Positions 36,201 through 47,700 of a stretch of DNA of 64,000 nt are shown in pieces; positions within the stretch are counted from its first letter, which is position 1; the number at the start of each line of letters is the position of its first letter. Origin of the DNA: G963704535 sp963704535 (GTDB lineage Bacteria; Chloroflexota; Chloroflexia; Chloroflexales; Roseiflexaceae); NCBI GenBank assembly GCA_963704535.1, contig OY969916.1, positions 2,666,001 to 2,730,000 on the forward strand. The letters are read 5' to 3'. The translations under genes and the position numbers were made by a program. The notes under the pieces were generated by a model. That model saw only the letters and a program-made list of their open reading frames with translations. It was not told the DNA's origin and did not search any database.

Positions 36201-39200
36201 AGCCCAGCGCCGTCGAGCGTCAGCGGCCAGGTCCTAACCTGGAACCTGGGCACGGTCGCAGCCGGCGGCTCCGGCAGCATCACCGTCAACGTCAGGAGCG
36301 CCGCGAGCGCTGCCAATGGCACAGTCGTCGTCAACAACGTGGCGATCTCCACGACCACGCCCGGCGATACGCCCGGCGACAACAGCGATAGCACCTCGAC
36401 GAGCTTGCAGCGGGCCGATGTGTATGTGACCAAGAGCAGCCCGACCAGCTTCCCGGTCGTGAGCGGCCAGACCGTCACCTATTTCCTGGACTATGGCAAC
36501 AGCGGCCCGGCCTCGGCGGTGAACGTCGTGCTCGCCGACCAGGTGCCTAGCCAGCTCACCGGCGTGACCTGGGCCTGTGTGAGCGGCTGCGCTGCGTCGG
36601 GCAGCGGGAACAGCATCAGCATGAGCCTGGGCACCCTCGCTGCGGGCGCAACCGGGCGTATCCAGGTGACGGGCACGGCTGTGACCAGCCTGGCCCGCGA
36701 GGACTTCACCAACACCGCGACGATCTCCACCTCCACGCCGGAGACAAGGACGGACAATAACACGTCTTCGGTGCCCGGCGCGGTCTGGACGGCCGACCTC
36801 CAGATCATCAAGCTGGCCCAGCCGCAAGTGATTGCCGGCAGCACCTTCACCGCCACCCTCTCCTATCGCAACAATGGCCCGGCGCCGGCCGCCAATGCTA
36901 CCCTGGTCGATACGTTGCCCGCCGGCGTCACCCTTGTCTCGGCCAGCCCGGCGCCGTCGAGCGTCAGCGGCCAGACGATCACATGGAACCTCGGCACGCT
37001 CGCCGACGGCGCGAGCGGCACGATCCAGCTCGTGCTCCAGAGTGATCCGGCCACCGCGAACAATACCACCGTCAGCAACCGGGCGGCGATCTCGACGAGC
37101 ACAACCGACCGCGACGCGAACAACAACCAGAGCCAGGCTGATACGCTGATCATCACCCGCGCTGATACCGGGCTCACCAAGACCGGCCCGGCGCGCGTGC
37201 GTGCGGGCGATACCCTCACCTTCACGATCACCTACACAAACACCGGCCCCAGCGTGGCGCGCGGCGTCGTGATCAGCGATATGCTGCCCGCAGAGCTGGA
37301 CTATGTGTCGGCCACTCCCGCGCCCACGAGCAACGCGGGCGGCGTGCTGACCTGGAACCTGGGCGATGTTGGTCCGGGCCAGGGTGGCACCATCACTGTC
37401 CAGATGCAGAGCCGCTACGACCAGGCGCTCCCCTCGCTCGACGCGACCAACCAGGCGCAGATCAGCAGCTCGACCAGCGATCCAGACCCGGATAACAATC
37501 GCGACGACCACACCACCGCCGTCGAGACGGTTGATTTGAGCATCGTCAAGGACATGCCACCGTTCGCGGTGGCGGGCGTGCCGTTCACGGCCACGCTGAC
37601 CTACGCCAACGCCGGCTCGGCCGACGCGCTCAGTGTTACGCTGCGCGACCTGCTGCCGCCCGGCCTGACACTTCTCCAGGCGATCCCGGCCCCGACAGGG
37701 CCGGGGCTGCGCTGGAACCTGGGTAGCGTGACCGCCGGCACGAGGGGCACCATTCAGCTCGTGCTGCGTGCCGCGCCCAACACGCCGATGGGCACACGCT
37801 ACACCAACACAGCGCTCATCGACACCACCAGCAGCGACCGCGATCCCTCGAACAACACCAGCAGCGACACCACCGAGGTGCGGCCCAACGCGGATCTTGT
37901 CGTCATCAAGGATGGCACCTTGGGGCCGGTGCGCAGCGGGAGTATCGTCACCTACACGATCAGCTACCGCAACGACGGGCCGAGCCTGGCGCGCGGCGTC
38001 GTGATCAGTGATACGCTACCGGCTGGTTTCTCCATCACATCGGCAACGCCGGCACCAGCGCAGAACAGCGGCGGCGTGCTGGTCTGGAACCTGGGCGACC
38101 TCAACCCTGGCGCGAGCGGCACGATCCAGCTCGCCGGCACCATCACCGGCAATGCCTCAACAACCCGGCGCGTCAACGTCGCCGCGATCGACAGCCCGAC
38201 CGACGACCCGGATACGGACAATAATGATGACGACCACCCGATAGACGTGCTCCGGCCGGATCTGCGCATCAGCAAGACCGACGGCGTAACGACAGCCCAG
38301 CCGGGTGACGAGCTGACCTACACCCTCACGATCCGTAACACCGGCCCGATCTCGGCGACTAACGTCGTGCTCACTGAGACCCCACCGGCGCCGATCTCCG
38401 ACCCGGCCTGGACCGCCGGGAGTGGCGGCAGCTACACTCTGCCGATCGGCACGGTTGCGGCCGGCGCGACGATCACCCGCAGTGTCACGATCCGGCTCCC
38501 GAACCCGCTGACCGCTTCGCTCCTGATGCAGATCGTGAATGTCGCCAGCGTGCGCGAACAGTGCTGTGACGATCCTACTCCCGGCGATAACACCAGCACC
38601 GACATCGACACGCCGATCGCCGGCCAGGTCGGCGACACAATCTGGCTTGACAAGGATGGCGACGGCCAGCAAGATCCTGGCGAGCCGGGCCTGGCGAACG
38701 TCCCCCTTGAGCTGCTCGACCCGGCCACCGGGCGGGTGCTGGCGACGACCACCACCGACGCGCAGGGCCACTATCACTTTAGCGGCCTGCATGTGGGTCA
38801 GTATGCCGTCCGCATCAGCCCGCTGGCCCTGGAGGGGGTGTATCACGACTACGCGATCACCACCGCCCCGATCCCGGTCGGCACGTTGACCAGCACCACG
38901 CCGACCGACAACAGTCTCGATATCGGCCTCCAGCAGACCAGCCCGACAGCAGTGGTGCTGGCCTACCTGCTGGCCGAGCCGCTGCCTCGCGGCACACTCA
39001 TCCGTTGGGGCACGCTGGCCGAGCAGGATACGAGCGTGTTCAGGGTCGAACGCTCGACCAAAAAGGACCGCTCCGACGCGGTGCTGGTCGGCATCACACC
39101 CAGCCAGGGCAGCCAGGGCGGCGACTACCGGGTCCTTGACGCCAGCGCGCCCACATCCGGCCAGGTCTATTACTGGCTGATCGAGGTCGAGACCGATGGC

Positions 39201-39281
39201 GATCAGACGGTCTACGGCCCGGCCTTCCCCAAGACCCAGGCTATGCAATCGCTGGCCTATCTGCCGTTCGTCAGGCGCTAA
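33285..39281 (+). CDS. Giant DUF11/SdrD surface protein, two frame breaks
   Basis: Together the frames encode about 1,998 residues. A GTG at 33285 (AGGGGAG eight bases upstream) starts a signal peptide ending in VQAQ. A frame change near 33,435 (PYASL continues as VDCIR) and a second near 33,980 (PTYTPESG continues as RRPPEHEQL) restore the original frame, which suggests sequence errors. The N-terminal 450 residues include EHEQLIARDLVG, a probable propeller and one SdrD-type domain. Nine DUF11 repeats follow, then a second SdrD domain (VGDTIWLDKDGDGQQDPGE) and a C-terminal beta-domain ending in YLPFVRR. It is a cell-surface stalk or adhesin, presumably promoting contact between cells during transfer. 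Confidence 0.8.
35331..38630 (+). repeat. Nine DUF11 repeats
   Basis: Repeats of about 122 residues start near 35331, 35692, 36051, 36418, 36796, 37164, 37531, 37892 and 38259. Each has a KxGP-like opening, a DTLPAG or similar turn and a WNLG motif. The first three are most alike, including at the DNA level. Confidence 0.8.
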
Positions 39282-39294
39282 AGGAGCCATCCCA

Positions 39295-40359
39295 ATGCGA
39301 CGTTTTGCCCACTTCCTGATCAGCGCCGGCCTCGCGTGCTGCCTTCTGGCTGGCCTGCTCCTGACCGCAACGCCAGCAAGTGCGGTAGGGCCGCAGAGCC
39401 TCGACACGCCCACGCCGCCATTGCCGCCAACCCCCGAACCAACGGTAGCACCTTCGGCCACACCGGGGGTGCCACCTTCGGCCACACCTTCGGCCACACC
39501 GGGGGTGCCACCAACGGCCACACCGCGCCCGACCCGCGAACCGGAGGAGGAGCCGTCGCCCACGCTGGAGCCGACGGCGACGCCGACACCGACCGCACCA
39601 CCACAGGAGCCGCCGGATGTGGTGATCCACAAGACCGCCGATCGCGCCGAAGTCGAGCCGGGCGGGACCGTGGTCTATACGCTGGCGATCTCCAACCGAG
39701 GCGGGCAAACCGCCTACGACGTGGTAGTCTCCGATGAGGTGCCCCCGGCCCTGGAGGTGATCGACCTCTGGTCGAGCAAGGGCGATGTGGTCGTAGACGG
39801 GCAGACCGTGACGGCCTATGTGCGCGAGTTGCAACCAGGTGAGGAGCAGACGATCCGCGTTACCGCCCGCGTGCGGCCGGGGGTACAGGCCGGCAGCATC
39901 CCCAACATCGGCATCATCACCACCAGCACCAGCGGCGACCCGCCCGGCAACAACACCAGCACGGTGACGATCCAGCTGTTGCCGCCACAGGCACCACCGA
40001 GTCGCCTGCCACCGACCGCCGAGACCTTGCTCGGCCAGGACGATCCGCTGCTGGGGCGTATCCCGCCGGCGTTGTGGGCCGCGATCGTCGGGGTACTGCT
40101 GATCGCACTCGGTATTATGATGCGCCTGGTGCCGCGCCCGCGAAGCAGCGGCGGCGCCTCGGTCGCAGCCGCCACGATGCTGCCGAGTGGGGCAAGGCTG
40201 GCGGCGTCCACGTTCCGGCTGCCGCAGGCCGCGCCGATTAGCCCGCCGCGACTTGGGCCGGCGCTGCCTCCCGCCCAGCCGCCCGCAGCGCTGCCCCCGC
40301 TCGCGCCGCTCGACCGCAGCGACGCGCTCCAGGATGCAATCTCTGATGGGGAGCTGTAG
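39295..40359 (+). CDS. Surface protein with one DUF11 domain and a C-terminal anchor
   Basis: The product is 354 residues from the ATG at 39295 (AAGGAG nine bases upstream). A signal peptide is followed by a Pro/Thr-rich segment with repeated ATPGVPP, one DUF11 domain (about 113-220), a hydrophobic helix at about 268-288 (LWAAIVGVLLIALGIMM) and a cytoplasmic Pro/Ala tail. It starts 14 bases after the giant DUF11 gene and is likely co-transcribed and co-displayed with it. Confidence 0.75.
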   Translation: MRRFAHFLISAGLACCLLAGLLLTATPASAVGPQSLDTPTPPLPPTPEPTVAPSATPGVPPSATPSATPGVPPTATPRPTREPEEEPSPTLEPTATPTPTAPPQEPPDVVIHKTADRAEVEPGGTVVYTLAISNRGGQTAYDVVVSDEVPPALEVIDLWSSKGDVVVDGQTVTAYVRELQPGEEQTIRVTARVRPGVQAGSIPNIGIITTSTSGDPPGNNTSTVTIQLLPPQAPPSRLPPTAETLLGQDDPLLGRIPPALWAAIVGVLLIALGIMMRLVPRPRSSGGASVAAATMLPSGARLAASTFRLPQAAPISPPRLGPALPPAQPPAALPPLAPLDRSDALQDAISDGEL

Positions 40360-40365
40360 AGGTCC

Positions 40366-41875
40366 ATGCGTCGTCTGCTCACCATGCTGCCGCTGCTGCT
40401 CGTGCTCACTGCCTGCGCGCCGCCGCTGACGGTGGATGAGGCCCGCGCGACCGCCGTGGTATCGGGCTGCTGGCCCTACGGGGTGCATCAGCCCGATACG
40501 CCTGTGCCGGCCTCAACCGTTCGGCCGCTCACGCCGACCGCGACGCCTGCGCCGACCGCCCTGGCCTATGTAGCATGCACGCCGCAGCCGCTTACACCGA
40601 CCGCGACGGTGCGGCTCGACCCGCACGCCTCGGCCCATCCCGCCGCCAACCCCACCGTCGGCCCCTCCGCTTTCCGGCATCCATGAGATCGGGCAGCCCC
40701 CCGGCAAAAATACCAACTTGCGTCTGGCGATTCAGGCGGATGGGCGCGCTGCGGTGGCCTGGACCAACTGGGGCTGGGCACCGCCGGAGAACGGCCCTGA
40801 TGGACAGGTGTTTGTTCGTGTGCAGGGGAGGAGCGGGAGCTGGGGCATCGCGCAGACTCTCACGGGCCAACCACTCAACGGCGGCGTTGGTGGCGTGGGG
40901 ATCGCGGCGACGATCTCCGATACGCTCATCGTGGCTTGGGGGGATGGGGTTGGGGCGATCTGGACGACCGAGACCCGCGACAATGGCGAGAGCTGGAGCC
41001 AGCCGGCGCAGGCCGGCACGTTCGCCTACCAGGTGATCGCTCTCCACAGCGACGCCATCGGCGGGCTGCACCTGCTCGCGCTGACCCCCGACCCGCACCA
41101 GCTCCGCTATGCCTACCGCGCGCCGACGGCGACGAGCTGGGCAGCTTCAGCAATTCCTTTTGCTGGCGAGCACTTCGGCGGCGAACTGGCCGTGCTCAAC
41201 CTGCCCGGTGGTGGGGTGCGGCGATTTGTGGTCGCCCGGCTGGATGGCGGCGTGGGCTTGGTCCGCAGCGACGACGGGCGGACCTGGACCCGGATACCCG
41301 TGGAGTTGGGGCGCTTCATGAGCGAGCCGAACCCGGACAAGGTATCGGTGATGGCCGCCTCGCGCCCGGCGGGTAATGTGGTTGCTGTAAGTTGGAGCCA
41401 GTACAGCAAGGGCGGGGTGTTCACGCAGCTCTCGATCGATGGCGGGATGACCTGGGGCCGCGAGGAGCGCATCGCCCAGCATCAGGACGATGGAAGCTGC
41501 TACGCGGGTGATTCAGGGGACAGCGCAGGGCTGCCGTGCGGTTACTGGCCCAGCATGGCCTATGATGCCGCGACCGACAGCCTGGCCTTCTCGTGGGTCG
41601 AGGTTGTGCGCAAGCGTGAGCCACCCATGCGAACAGTGCTCGCCGCCCGCCTGCTTTCCAAGCCCGATAGCGACGGCTGGCGCTTTGCGGTCACGCCTGA
41701 TCAGGGTGATAATGAGCCGCCACTTCTTGCACCGTGGGGCTGGCAGGGGACGCTCTACGGTTCACCAGAAGGGCACTATGCCTGGCTGGTGCTGATTGAC
41801 ACACGCAACGACCAGAACCGGGTTGAGGCGCGCCAGATTGAGCTGCCGGCCTTACTCGGCGAGGTGGAATCTTGA
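40366..41875 (+). CDS. Lipoprotein with Asp-box (BNR) repeats, frame-disrupted
   Basis: The first frame encodes a lipoprotein signal with the lipobox LTAC (Cys near residue 17), then a Thr/Pro-rich stretch. The second, starting before 40,718, carries sialidase-type Asp boxes: RDNGESW, SDDGRTW and SIDGGMTW. They belong to one gene: the frames join at about 40,660-40,670 (LSGIHEIGQPPG) after a single-base loss. Asp-box repeats form a beta-propeller, as in sialidases, but also in non-enzymatic proteins; the catalytic Arg triad is not identified, so an enzyme activity is not claimed. It is probably anchored outside the membrane. Confidence 0.65.
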
Positions 41876-41895
41876 TGATGCAGGAGGCACAAACG

Positions 41896-42342
41896 ATGTT
41901 TCAACGTTCGGTCACTTTGGTACTGCTCGCGCTGCTCCTGGCAGCCTGTGGTGGCAGTTCCAGCACGAGCAGCGGCGCCAGTGCAGAGCAGCCGGCCGCA
42001 GCCGGCCCGGAGGTGATGGTTAATCAGGCCCTTGATGCAATGGTGGCGAACGATGAGGCGGGGCTGACCGAGATGTTCGACCAGTCGCTCGGCAATCTCA
42101 GGAGCGTGCGCGCCTTTGAATCGATACGCGATTGGATCAAGTACAAGTCCGACGCGCAGGTGCCGGGCGCGCTTGGGCCGGTGAAATCGCGCGAGTTGCA
42201 GGGGGCGGAGGTACGCGGCCAGACGACGGTTATCCCGGTCAGAGTGACGCACGAGCGGGGAACGTCGCTGTGGGAGTTCTCGCTGACCCAGACCGGGGAG
42301 GGCTGGCGGCTGTTCAACATTCATGGAGAATGGGAGGAGTAG
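41896..42342 (+). CDS. Small lipoprotein, NTF2-like
   Basis: The product is 148 residues from the ATG at 41896 with AGGAGG eight bases before. It has a lipoprotein signal (LLAAC, then Gly/Ser-rich), a short linker and an alpha+beta domain of about 100 residues resembling an NTF2-like fold. VirB8-type transfer proteins also use an NTF2 fold, so a transfer role is possible, but this cannot be shown. Confidence 0.55.
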   Translation: MFQRSVTLVLLALLLAACGGSSSTSSGASAEQPAAAGPEVMVNQALDAMVANDEAGLTEMFDQSLGNLRSVRAFESIRDWIKYKSDAQVPGALGPVKSRELQGAEVRGQTTVIPVRVTHERGTSLWEFSLTQTGEGWRLFNIHGEWEE

Positions 42343-42349
42343 CAACGCG

Positions 42350-43663
42350 ATGGTGACGCGCCCGGCCAGCCGTATCCTTGTCGCCGCTGCCTGCATCCCG
42401 CTGGGGCTGCTGCTGCTGGCCTGCATCTCGCTGCCGTGGGATGTCAGCCAGGGAAGTGTCGCGCAGTCGGTTCCACGCTGGGCGTGCCCAACACCCACGC
42501 CACAGCCCTACGGCGAAGATGGGCCGGTTAAGGAGCGCAGAGAGCTGCCGACTGCCGTTCCTTCCGGTCCACAAGAATACGAGAATAGGTACTATACCAT
42601 TTGGGAGCAGGAATATGGTGCGCTCGGCGACCCGGCGCCAGCGCCAACGCCCTACACCCGAACGGGCAGCAACTACTACCTGGGCCAGATCGTCAATCTG
42701 TCGCCTTCGCTCGACGTGCAGGCCGAGGTGCGGAAAACTGAGGTGGTGAGCGGCAGTCTCAGGCTGTTCGAGGCCAAGCTCGCCTGGAGTAATCGCGGCG
42801 AGCCATTCCCGCTCTCGGCTGCACGGCAGCTCGTGATTAGCACCATCCTACGGCCGGATAATACGCGCCTGGCCGGCGACGGCTGGGGCTGGAGTTTGGC
42901 GGCTGCCCGCCTGGCCGGGCGAGCTGATGATCAGACGATGCTGGCGGCGCAGGTGGCGGCGGGTGACTCCGAGACGGTGGTGCCGATCCTGGCGCCCGAC
43001 GGCCAGGCGCAGACGCTTGATCTGCGGCTGGATCTCGGTGGCCAGTCAGGCGAGGTGGACAGCGGTGGGATGCGCGTGCAGTGGTCGAGGGCGAGCGATC
43101 CCTACTGCGATCATGCTGGCACACGCGCAGCGTCCTACGAGAGCGCGGCCAGTGGGCTCCAGGGTCCGCCGCCGCCTGCCAACGCGACCGACCTGGTAGT
43201 CTGGGCTTACAGCCAGATCGGCAGGCCCTACTGCTGGGGTGGCAAGGGCTGGGCGCCGTGTAGCGGAGCTGATTCGGTGAACGGCCAGGTCACGCCGTCG
43301 TGCGACGCTCAGGGCGGTCAGCCCTGTTGGGACTGCTCAGGACTCGCCTGGGGCGCCTACAAGAGCGTGGGCGTGGCGATTGGGCATGGGACCAGCAACC
43401 AGAGCCGTTACCCGATCGTCTGGCAGGTCGGTTCTACGGTTGACCCGGCGACTGTCGTGAGAGAGGGTGATCTGCTGCTCTTTTCGAGCATCAACGCGGG
43501 CGGGCGCGCCGCGCGCATCACCCACGTCGGCCTCTACGCCGGCGATGGCATCATGGTGCATGCGGCCAGCTACCCCGACGGCGTGATCGCCACGCCGAAT
43601 GTGTTCACCAACCGTTACTACAGGGCAAGGCTGGTCGTGATCACGCGCCCGCCGCAGACCTAG
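42350..43663 (+). CDS. NlpC/P60 peptidoglycan hydrolase
   Basis: The product is 437 residues from the ATG at 42350 with GGAGGAG upstream. An N-terminal membrane or lipoprotein-type signal (LLLLAC) precedes a beta-rich domain (about 105-245), and residues about 270-437 are NlpC/P60: Cys329 in CWDCSGLAW and His392 in THVGLYAG. Such hydrolases cut peptide stems of peptidoglycan. In a conjugative element it would open the wall for the transfer machine (VirB1-like role). It closes the surface operon and is followed by a strong hairpin. Confidence 0.85.
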   Translation: MVTRPASRILVAAACIPLGLLLLACISLPWDVSQGSVAQSVPRWACPTPTPQPYGEDGPVKERRELPTAVPSGPQEYENRYYTIWEQEYGALGDPAPAPTPYTRTGSNYYLGQIVNLSPSLDVQAEVRKTEVVSGSLRLFEAKLAWSNRGEPFPLSAARQLVISTILRPDNTRLAGDGWGWSLAAARLAGRADDQTMLAAQVAAGDSETVVPILAPDGQAQTLDLRLDLGGQSGEVDSGGMRVQWSRASDPYCDHAGTRAASYESAASGLQGPPPPANATDLVVWAYSQIGRPYCWGGKGWAPCSGADSVNGQVTPSCDAQGGQPCWDCSGLAWGAYKSVGVAIGHGTSNQSRYPIVWQVGSTVDPATVVREGDLLLFSSINAGGRAARITHVGLYAGDGIMVHAASYPDGVIATPNVFTNRYYRARLVVITRPPQT

Positions 43664-43704
43664 CCGTTTGTGGTAATGGAATTAGGAACGGATGAAGGGG
43701 TTTT

Positions 43705-43736
43705 GTTGCCCAGCCTGGCGTGCCAGGCTGGGCAAC
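43705..43736. terminator. Perfect 15-bp stem hairpin
   Basis: GTTGCCCAGCCTGGC and its exact complement enclose two bases. It lies 42 bases after the NlpC/P60 stop and may terminate the operon; it could also be a dispersed repeat. Confidence 0.65.
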
Positions 43737-43968
43737 GCGATTCAGAGCGCCACGCGACACCCGCAGCGCAGTTCCACCGTCACCGGCGCCTGAAGCTCCG
43801 CTACAGGCTGCCCCTCGTGGTAGTGCCGCACCGTCCTGTGCGTGGGTCCGCCGTCCTCGCCTTGATCCTTCTCCTCTTCTGTAGATGTATAGTTCCCCCT
43901 TCCTCAAATCCACAAATGGCCTCTTCTGAGAGCCGATCGCACTGCGCCATCGAAGCACCCGATCGCTC

Positions 43969-44056
43969 TGGTACTTTATCCGGCGACCCCTGGTACTTTT
44001 TGATCGCGATCTGACAGTTAGCACCTGATCAGAAGGCCCATGCGGATGCTATGCTA
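43969..44056 (+). promoter_or_regulatory. Conserved control region, copy 2
   Basis: The 65-base block 43969-44033 is identical to 30571-30635, with CTGGTACTTT at 43969 and 43991. TGATCA (44027-44032) and TATGCT (44051-44056) are again 18 bases apart. Similarity continues loosely into the leader. It lies upstream of the transfer operon. The gap 43664-44130 otherwise holds only the hairpin above and no gene. Confidence 0.75.
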
Positions 44057-44130
44057 GGTACGGGCCGAACATGGCGCGAGATGTGCGCCAGGTCCATGGG
44101 CGTCTGAGCCTTTCGTCGAGGAACCAAACC

Positions 44131-44766
44131 ATGCACCTGTTGCTCACCTTCCTGCTGCTGCTGTTCATGCAGCCATCGGGATCGAACCGGATACGCTTGC
44201 TGCTGCGCGACGAGTTCGATACAGGCATTGCTGGAGCGACCCTCGTGCTGCGCACTGCGGATCAGCAGACGCTCCAACTGGCGACGGATGCGAACGGTGT
44301 AGCCGTCAGCGGCGCACTCTCCGGGGAGGCCGTGTGGTTGATCAGCGGCCGGCTCGTGGACGGCCAGGTGCTCACTGCCGACAGCTATCCAGTGGGCGAA
44401 GGGTTCCGCCTCATTCTTATCCCCCACCAGACCCGTGACGCGCTGCTGCGCCTCGACGGCTCCAGGATCGTGCTCGACCCGGACATGATTTTCTCCCCCG
44501 GAGAGCCAGGCGAAATAGCTCTACCTACCCCGCCGGCACTGGCGGCCACCGTGCCGCCGCTCCAGGCTGGCTCGCCCACCGCAACGGTGTCGCCGCAGGC
44601 CGGCGCGCCCTCGGCAGTGAGCGATCGGGCGGCTGCTGAAGATACGCCGATGCCCCAAGCTGACAACACGATGCCGCTCACGGCGATCTGGATCGTTCTC
44701 GGCCTGGGCCTGCTCCTGGTCGGACTGGCGCTCCTCATCGGGCTGGCACGACGGAGGGCACCATGA
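44131..44766 (+). CDS. Exported protein with C-terminal membrane anchor
   Basis: The product is 211 residues from the ATG at 44131 (GAGG nine bases upstream); an earlier in-frame ATG lacks a site. It has an N-terminal signal, a beta-sandwich-like domain of about 15-110 (GIAGATLVLRTADQ, a transthyretin-like start), a Thr/Pro linker and a C-terminal helix (IWIVLGLGLLLVGLALLIGL). First gene of the transfer operon; its ATGA overlap with the next gene suggests translational coupling. Confidence 0.65.
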   Translation: MHLLLTFLLLLFMQPSGSNRIRLLLRDEFDTGIAGATLVLRTADQQTLQLATDANGVAVSGALSGEAVWLISGRLVDGQVLTADSYPVGEGFRLILIPHQTRDALLRLDGSRIVLDPDMIFSPGEPGEIALPTPPALAATVPPLQAGSPTATVSPQAGAPSAVSDRAAAEDTPMPQADNTMPLTAIWIVLGLGLLLVGLALLIGLARRRAP

Positions 44767-47700
44767 GACGACGCAGCTCCCTCACCCTCCTGGTCCTGGC
44801 GATTGTGGCTCTAGCGTCTGCGCTCTGGCCGTCTGTGACCTTTGCCTGCCAGATCAACGATCCTGGCTGCTACATCGACGATTTCGTTCATAAGCAGCTC
44901 TACCAGTTCAGCCTCTCGATCTGGCAGATCAACCGTGCCGGGCTAGTGCTGGCGCGCTGGTTCGAGGACTTGCGAGTCTGGCTGATCGAGTGGGTCATGG
45001 TCAATGTTTTCACTACATTGAGCCGGCCCGTCATCCAGTTCTTCACGCTGGGGCTGATCGTGGCCTGGATGCTGTTCATCATCAGCTTTATGGTGCAGTC
45101 GTTTATCAACCTACGCTGGGTGGACATCCGGCGCGCTCTGCGGCCGATCCTGCTGGCCTGGCTGGTCTACCAGTTCGGCGGCAACTTCGTGCTATGGACC
45201 GAGAACGTGCGCCTGCTGGGCGGGTCGCTGCTCCAGCAGACCGCCCAGGAAGTGACCCAGACCTTTGAGGCGCCGGGCATCTCCAGCGCCACAAGCGGCG
45301 ATATGCCGGACGCCTCGCGCTCGATCTACGCCAGTGATAGCTCCTGTGGCACCAGCAAGCGCGAGATCGAGGCGATGTACCTGAACGACTACGGCGCCCG
45401 CTATCTGTGGTCGAACGGCGATGATGCTCACTGTGCCGGCCTCATAGATATGGCCGGCGAGTTTCGGGCCAAGTATTTCGCACAGCACGATATTTCATCC
45501 GAGTCCGACGCGAGCAAGCGCCGGGAGGCCGTGGCCTGGGCTGCGCAGGGTGGGCTGCGGCAGATCACTGGTGGATTTATGATGGGCGGCGCGATCGTTG
45601 AGCAGATTGTTCACCTGATCTTTGCGATGGCTCTGGCACTGGTCTGGTTCGGGCTGCTGCTCTCGCTGGTCTTCGCCGTGTTTTTGCCGACCGAGGCGCT
45701 GCTGGGCAGCCAGCTCAAGGCCATCCTGACGGTGCTGCGCAGCTCGTGGCAGGCGTCGCTCCTGATCGGGCTGGGGCTGGCGGTGCTGCGGCTGGTGGCG
45801 GCCAGCGGCAACGGTTTTCTGATGTTCTTCTGCGGCCTTGTGCTGATCGCGGTCTGCGTCTGGCAAGGCAAGCAGGCGCTTGCGACGGTCGGGACGGCAA
45901 TGTCGTCGGTCAATACCGTGATGGGTAGCGCGCCGTCGGCGGTGGGCGGGATGGTCAAGGGCTGGGCGACGACCGCTGCGGTTGTTGCGGGGGTCGCGGC
46001 CACGGGCGGCGGGCTGGGAGCGGCGCTGGGCCAGGTCGGCTCGACCATGATCCGGCGCGCCGGTCGTAACGTCGGCGACAATCCAGTCTCGCAGGCAGCC
46101 GGGCGGGTGCTCTCAAGTAGGCTTGCGGATAAGCTCGACGCGCGGCTCGAAGATGGCCGGCTGGAGCGTGACGCCAAGTTGAGCACCCAGGAGGCGGCAT
46201 GGTACGAGCGCAACCTCTACGATGGCGCCGGTGAGCCGGCGATCGACGCTGAAGCCGACAGGCAGCGCGCAACCTCGGAGAAGCGCGCCAGGCAGCAGCT
46301 CGTGCAGGTCAAGGAGCGCCAGGCCGAGCGCGCCCGCAAGGCCGGCAACTTTCACAAAGCCGACCGGCTGCGCCAGGAAGCTCGGCGCCTGGGGGGTGAT
46401 GATGCGCGCCCTGACAGTTCGGCCGGCGCGCCCGACGGTGACGAGCTGGATCTGGACCCAGCCGTCGAGCGGTTGCACGAGGCTGGGGATGATGAGGAGA
46501 TGCAGCGGCGCGTGCTCGCCGATGTGGCCGCGCAATCTCAGAGGCGGGCGCAGCTCAAGGCGGTGCGCAATCGGGCGCTGCGCGAAAAACGGTTTGATGA
46601 TGCCAAGGTGGCGATACGGGAGTTGCGCGCGATCGATGATGACGCGCCACTGCCCACGCCTCAAGAGCGCCCTCCACAGCGCCAGGCTGGAACTGCGGCA
46701 CCCGATCGCTCCACCCAGGAGATAGGCGATCTGAACGCGGAGATCGAGCGTCTGGGCCAGCAGATTGCCGCCTACGAGCAACAGCTCCAGACACCCGGCG
46801 CGGATGTGGATGCGGCCCGCGACGGGCTACTCGATGCGCGCACGCGGCTGGCGGCCTCAATGCAGCGCCTCGCCGAGCTGCACCCAACGCCACCTGACGA
46901 GTATCAGGCCGCGCTGACGCCAACCAACTCGCGACTTGAAGCGGGGATGGCGGTGCAGATCGCGTGGACGCCCGCTGGCATGGTGGTGAACGGGCATGAG
47001 GTGTTGAACACACGCATCCGGGCTGGCGGGGGCATCATTCTGGACACTGCTGCCGGCAGCGTCCCGCTCGCGGCTGAAGAGGGGGCGCGTATACACGCCC
47101 TGCCGATCGGCGAGGTCCTGCGCGTGCCGGCCGCAGCTCCGGGTGATGCGGCGCCGGCTGCAACGCCAGCCACCGTGTCGAGCGCGGCGCCGAGTGATGC
47201 GGTGTCAACCGCAGCTCCAGGCGCCACCTCGTCAGGCGCGGCGAATGGCACCCCACCTGCTACGGGCCAGCCGGCGCCGGCCGGAGCGCCGCCCGTTGTC
47301 GTCCAGGGCGACCAGCCCTCTCAGGCGCGCAGCACCGGAGCGAGCGGCCGGCGCGAGCGTGTGGGTGCTGTGGCGCATGGCGCGACATCCGTGGATGGCG
47401 CTGCCGGCCGACCGCTGCGCGTGGGCGATGCAGCTCCACCTTCCGCTGCCGGCGTGTCGAACGTGCCGCAGGTCTCCCCGCTGCCGGCAGCACCGGCCAG
47501 GGCAATCGAGCAACCGGAAGGCGAGTCCCCAGGCTCGACGAGCTTGCCAGGAGCACCAGCCGTGCCAGCCCCCGCAAGTGTGCCGGCCGCGTCACGAAGC
47601 GCGAGCGCGCCTGCCAATCAGCCGCAGCCACTCGTAGGGACGGCGGCCAAGCCATCCGAAGCAGCGCCGGCCCCTGGGAGAGCGTCAGCTCCAGCACAAG

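Noticed and set aside
36234..37511. Minus-strand 425-residue frame within the DUF11 gene
   Set aside because: Antisense of the DUF11 repeats; its own repetition follows theirs.
38157..40488. Minus-strand frames of 491 and 405 residues
   Set aside because: They oppose genes with signal peptides, ribosome sites and known domains.
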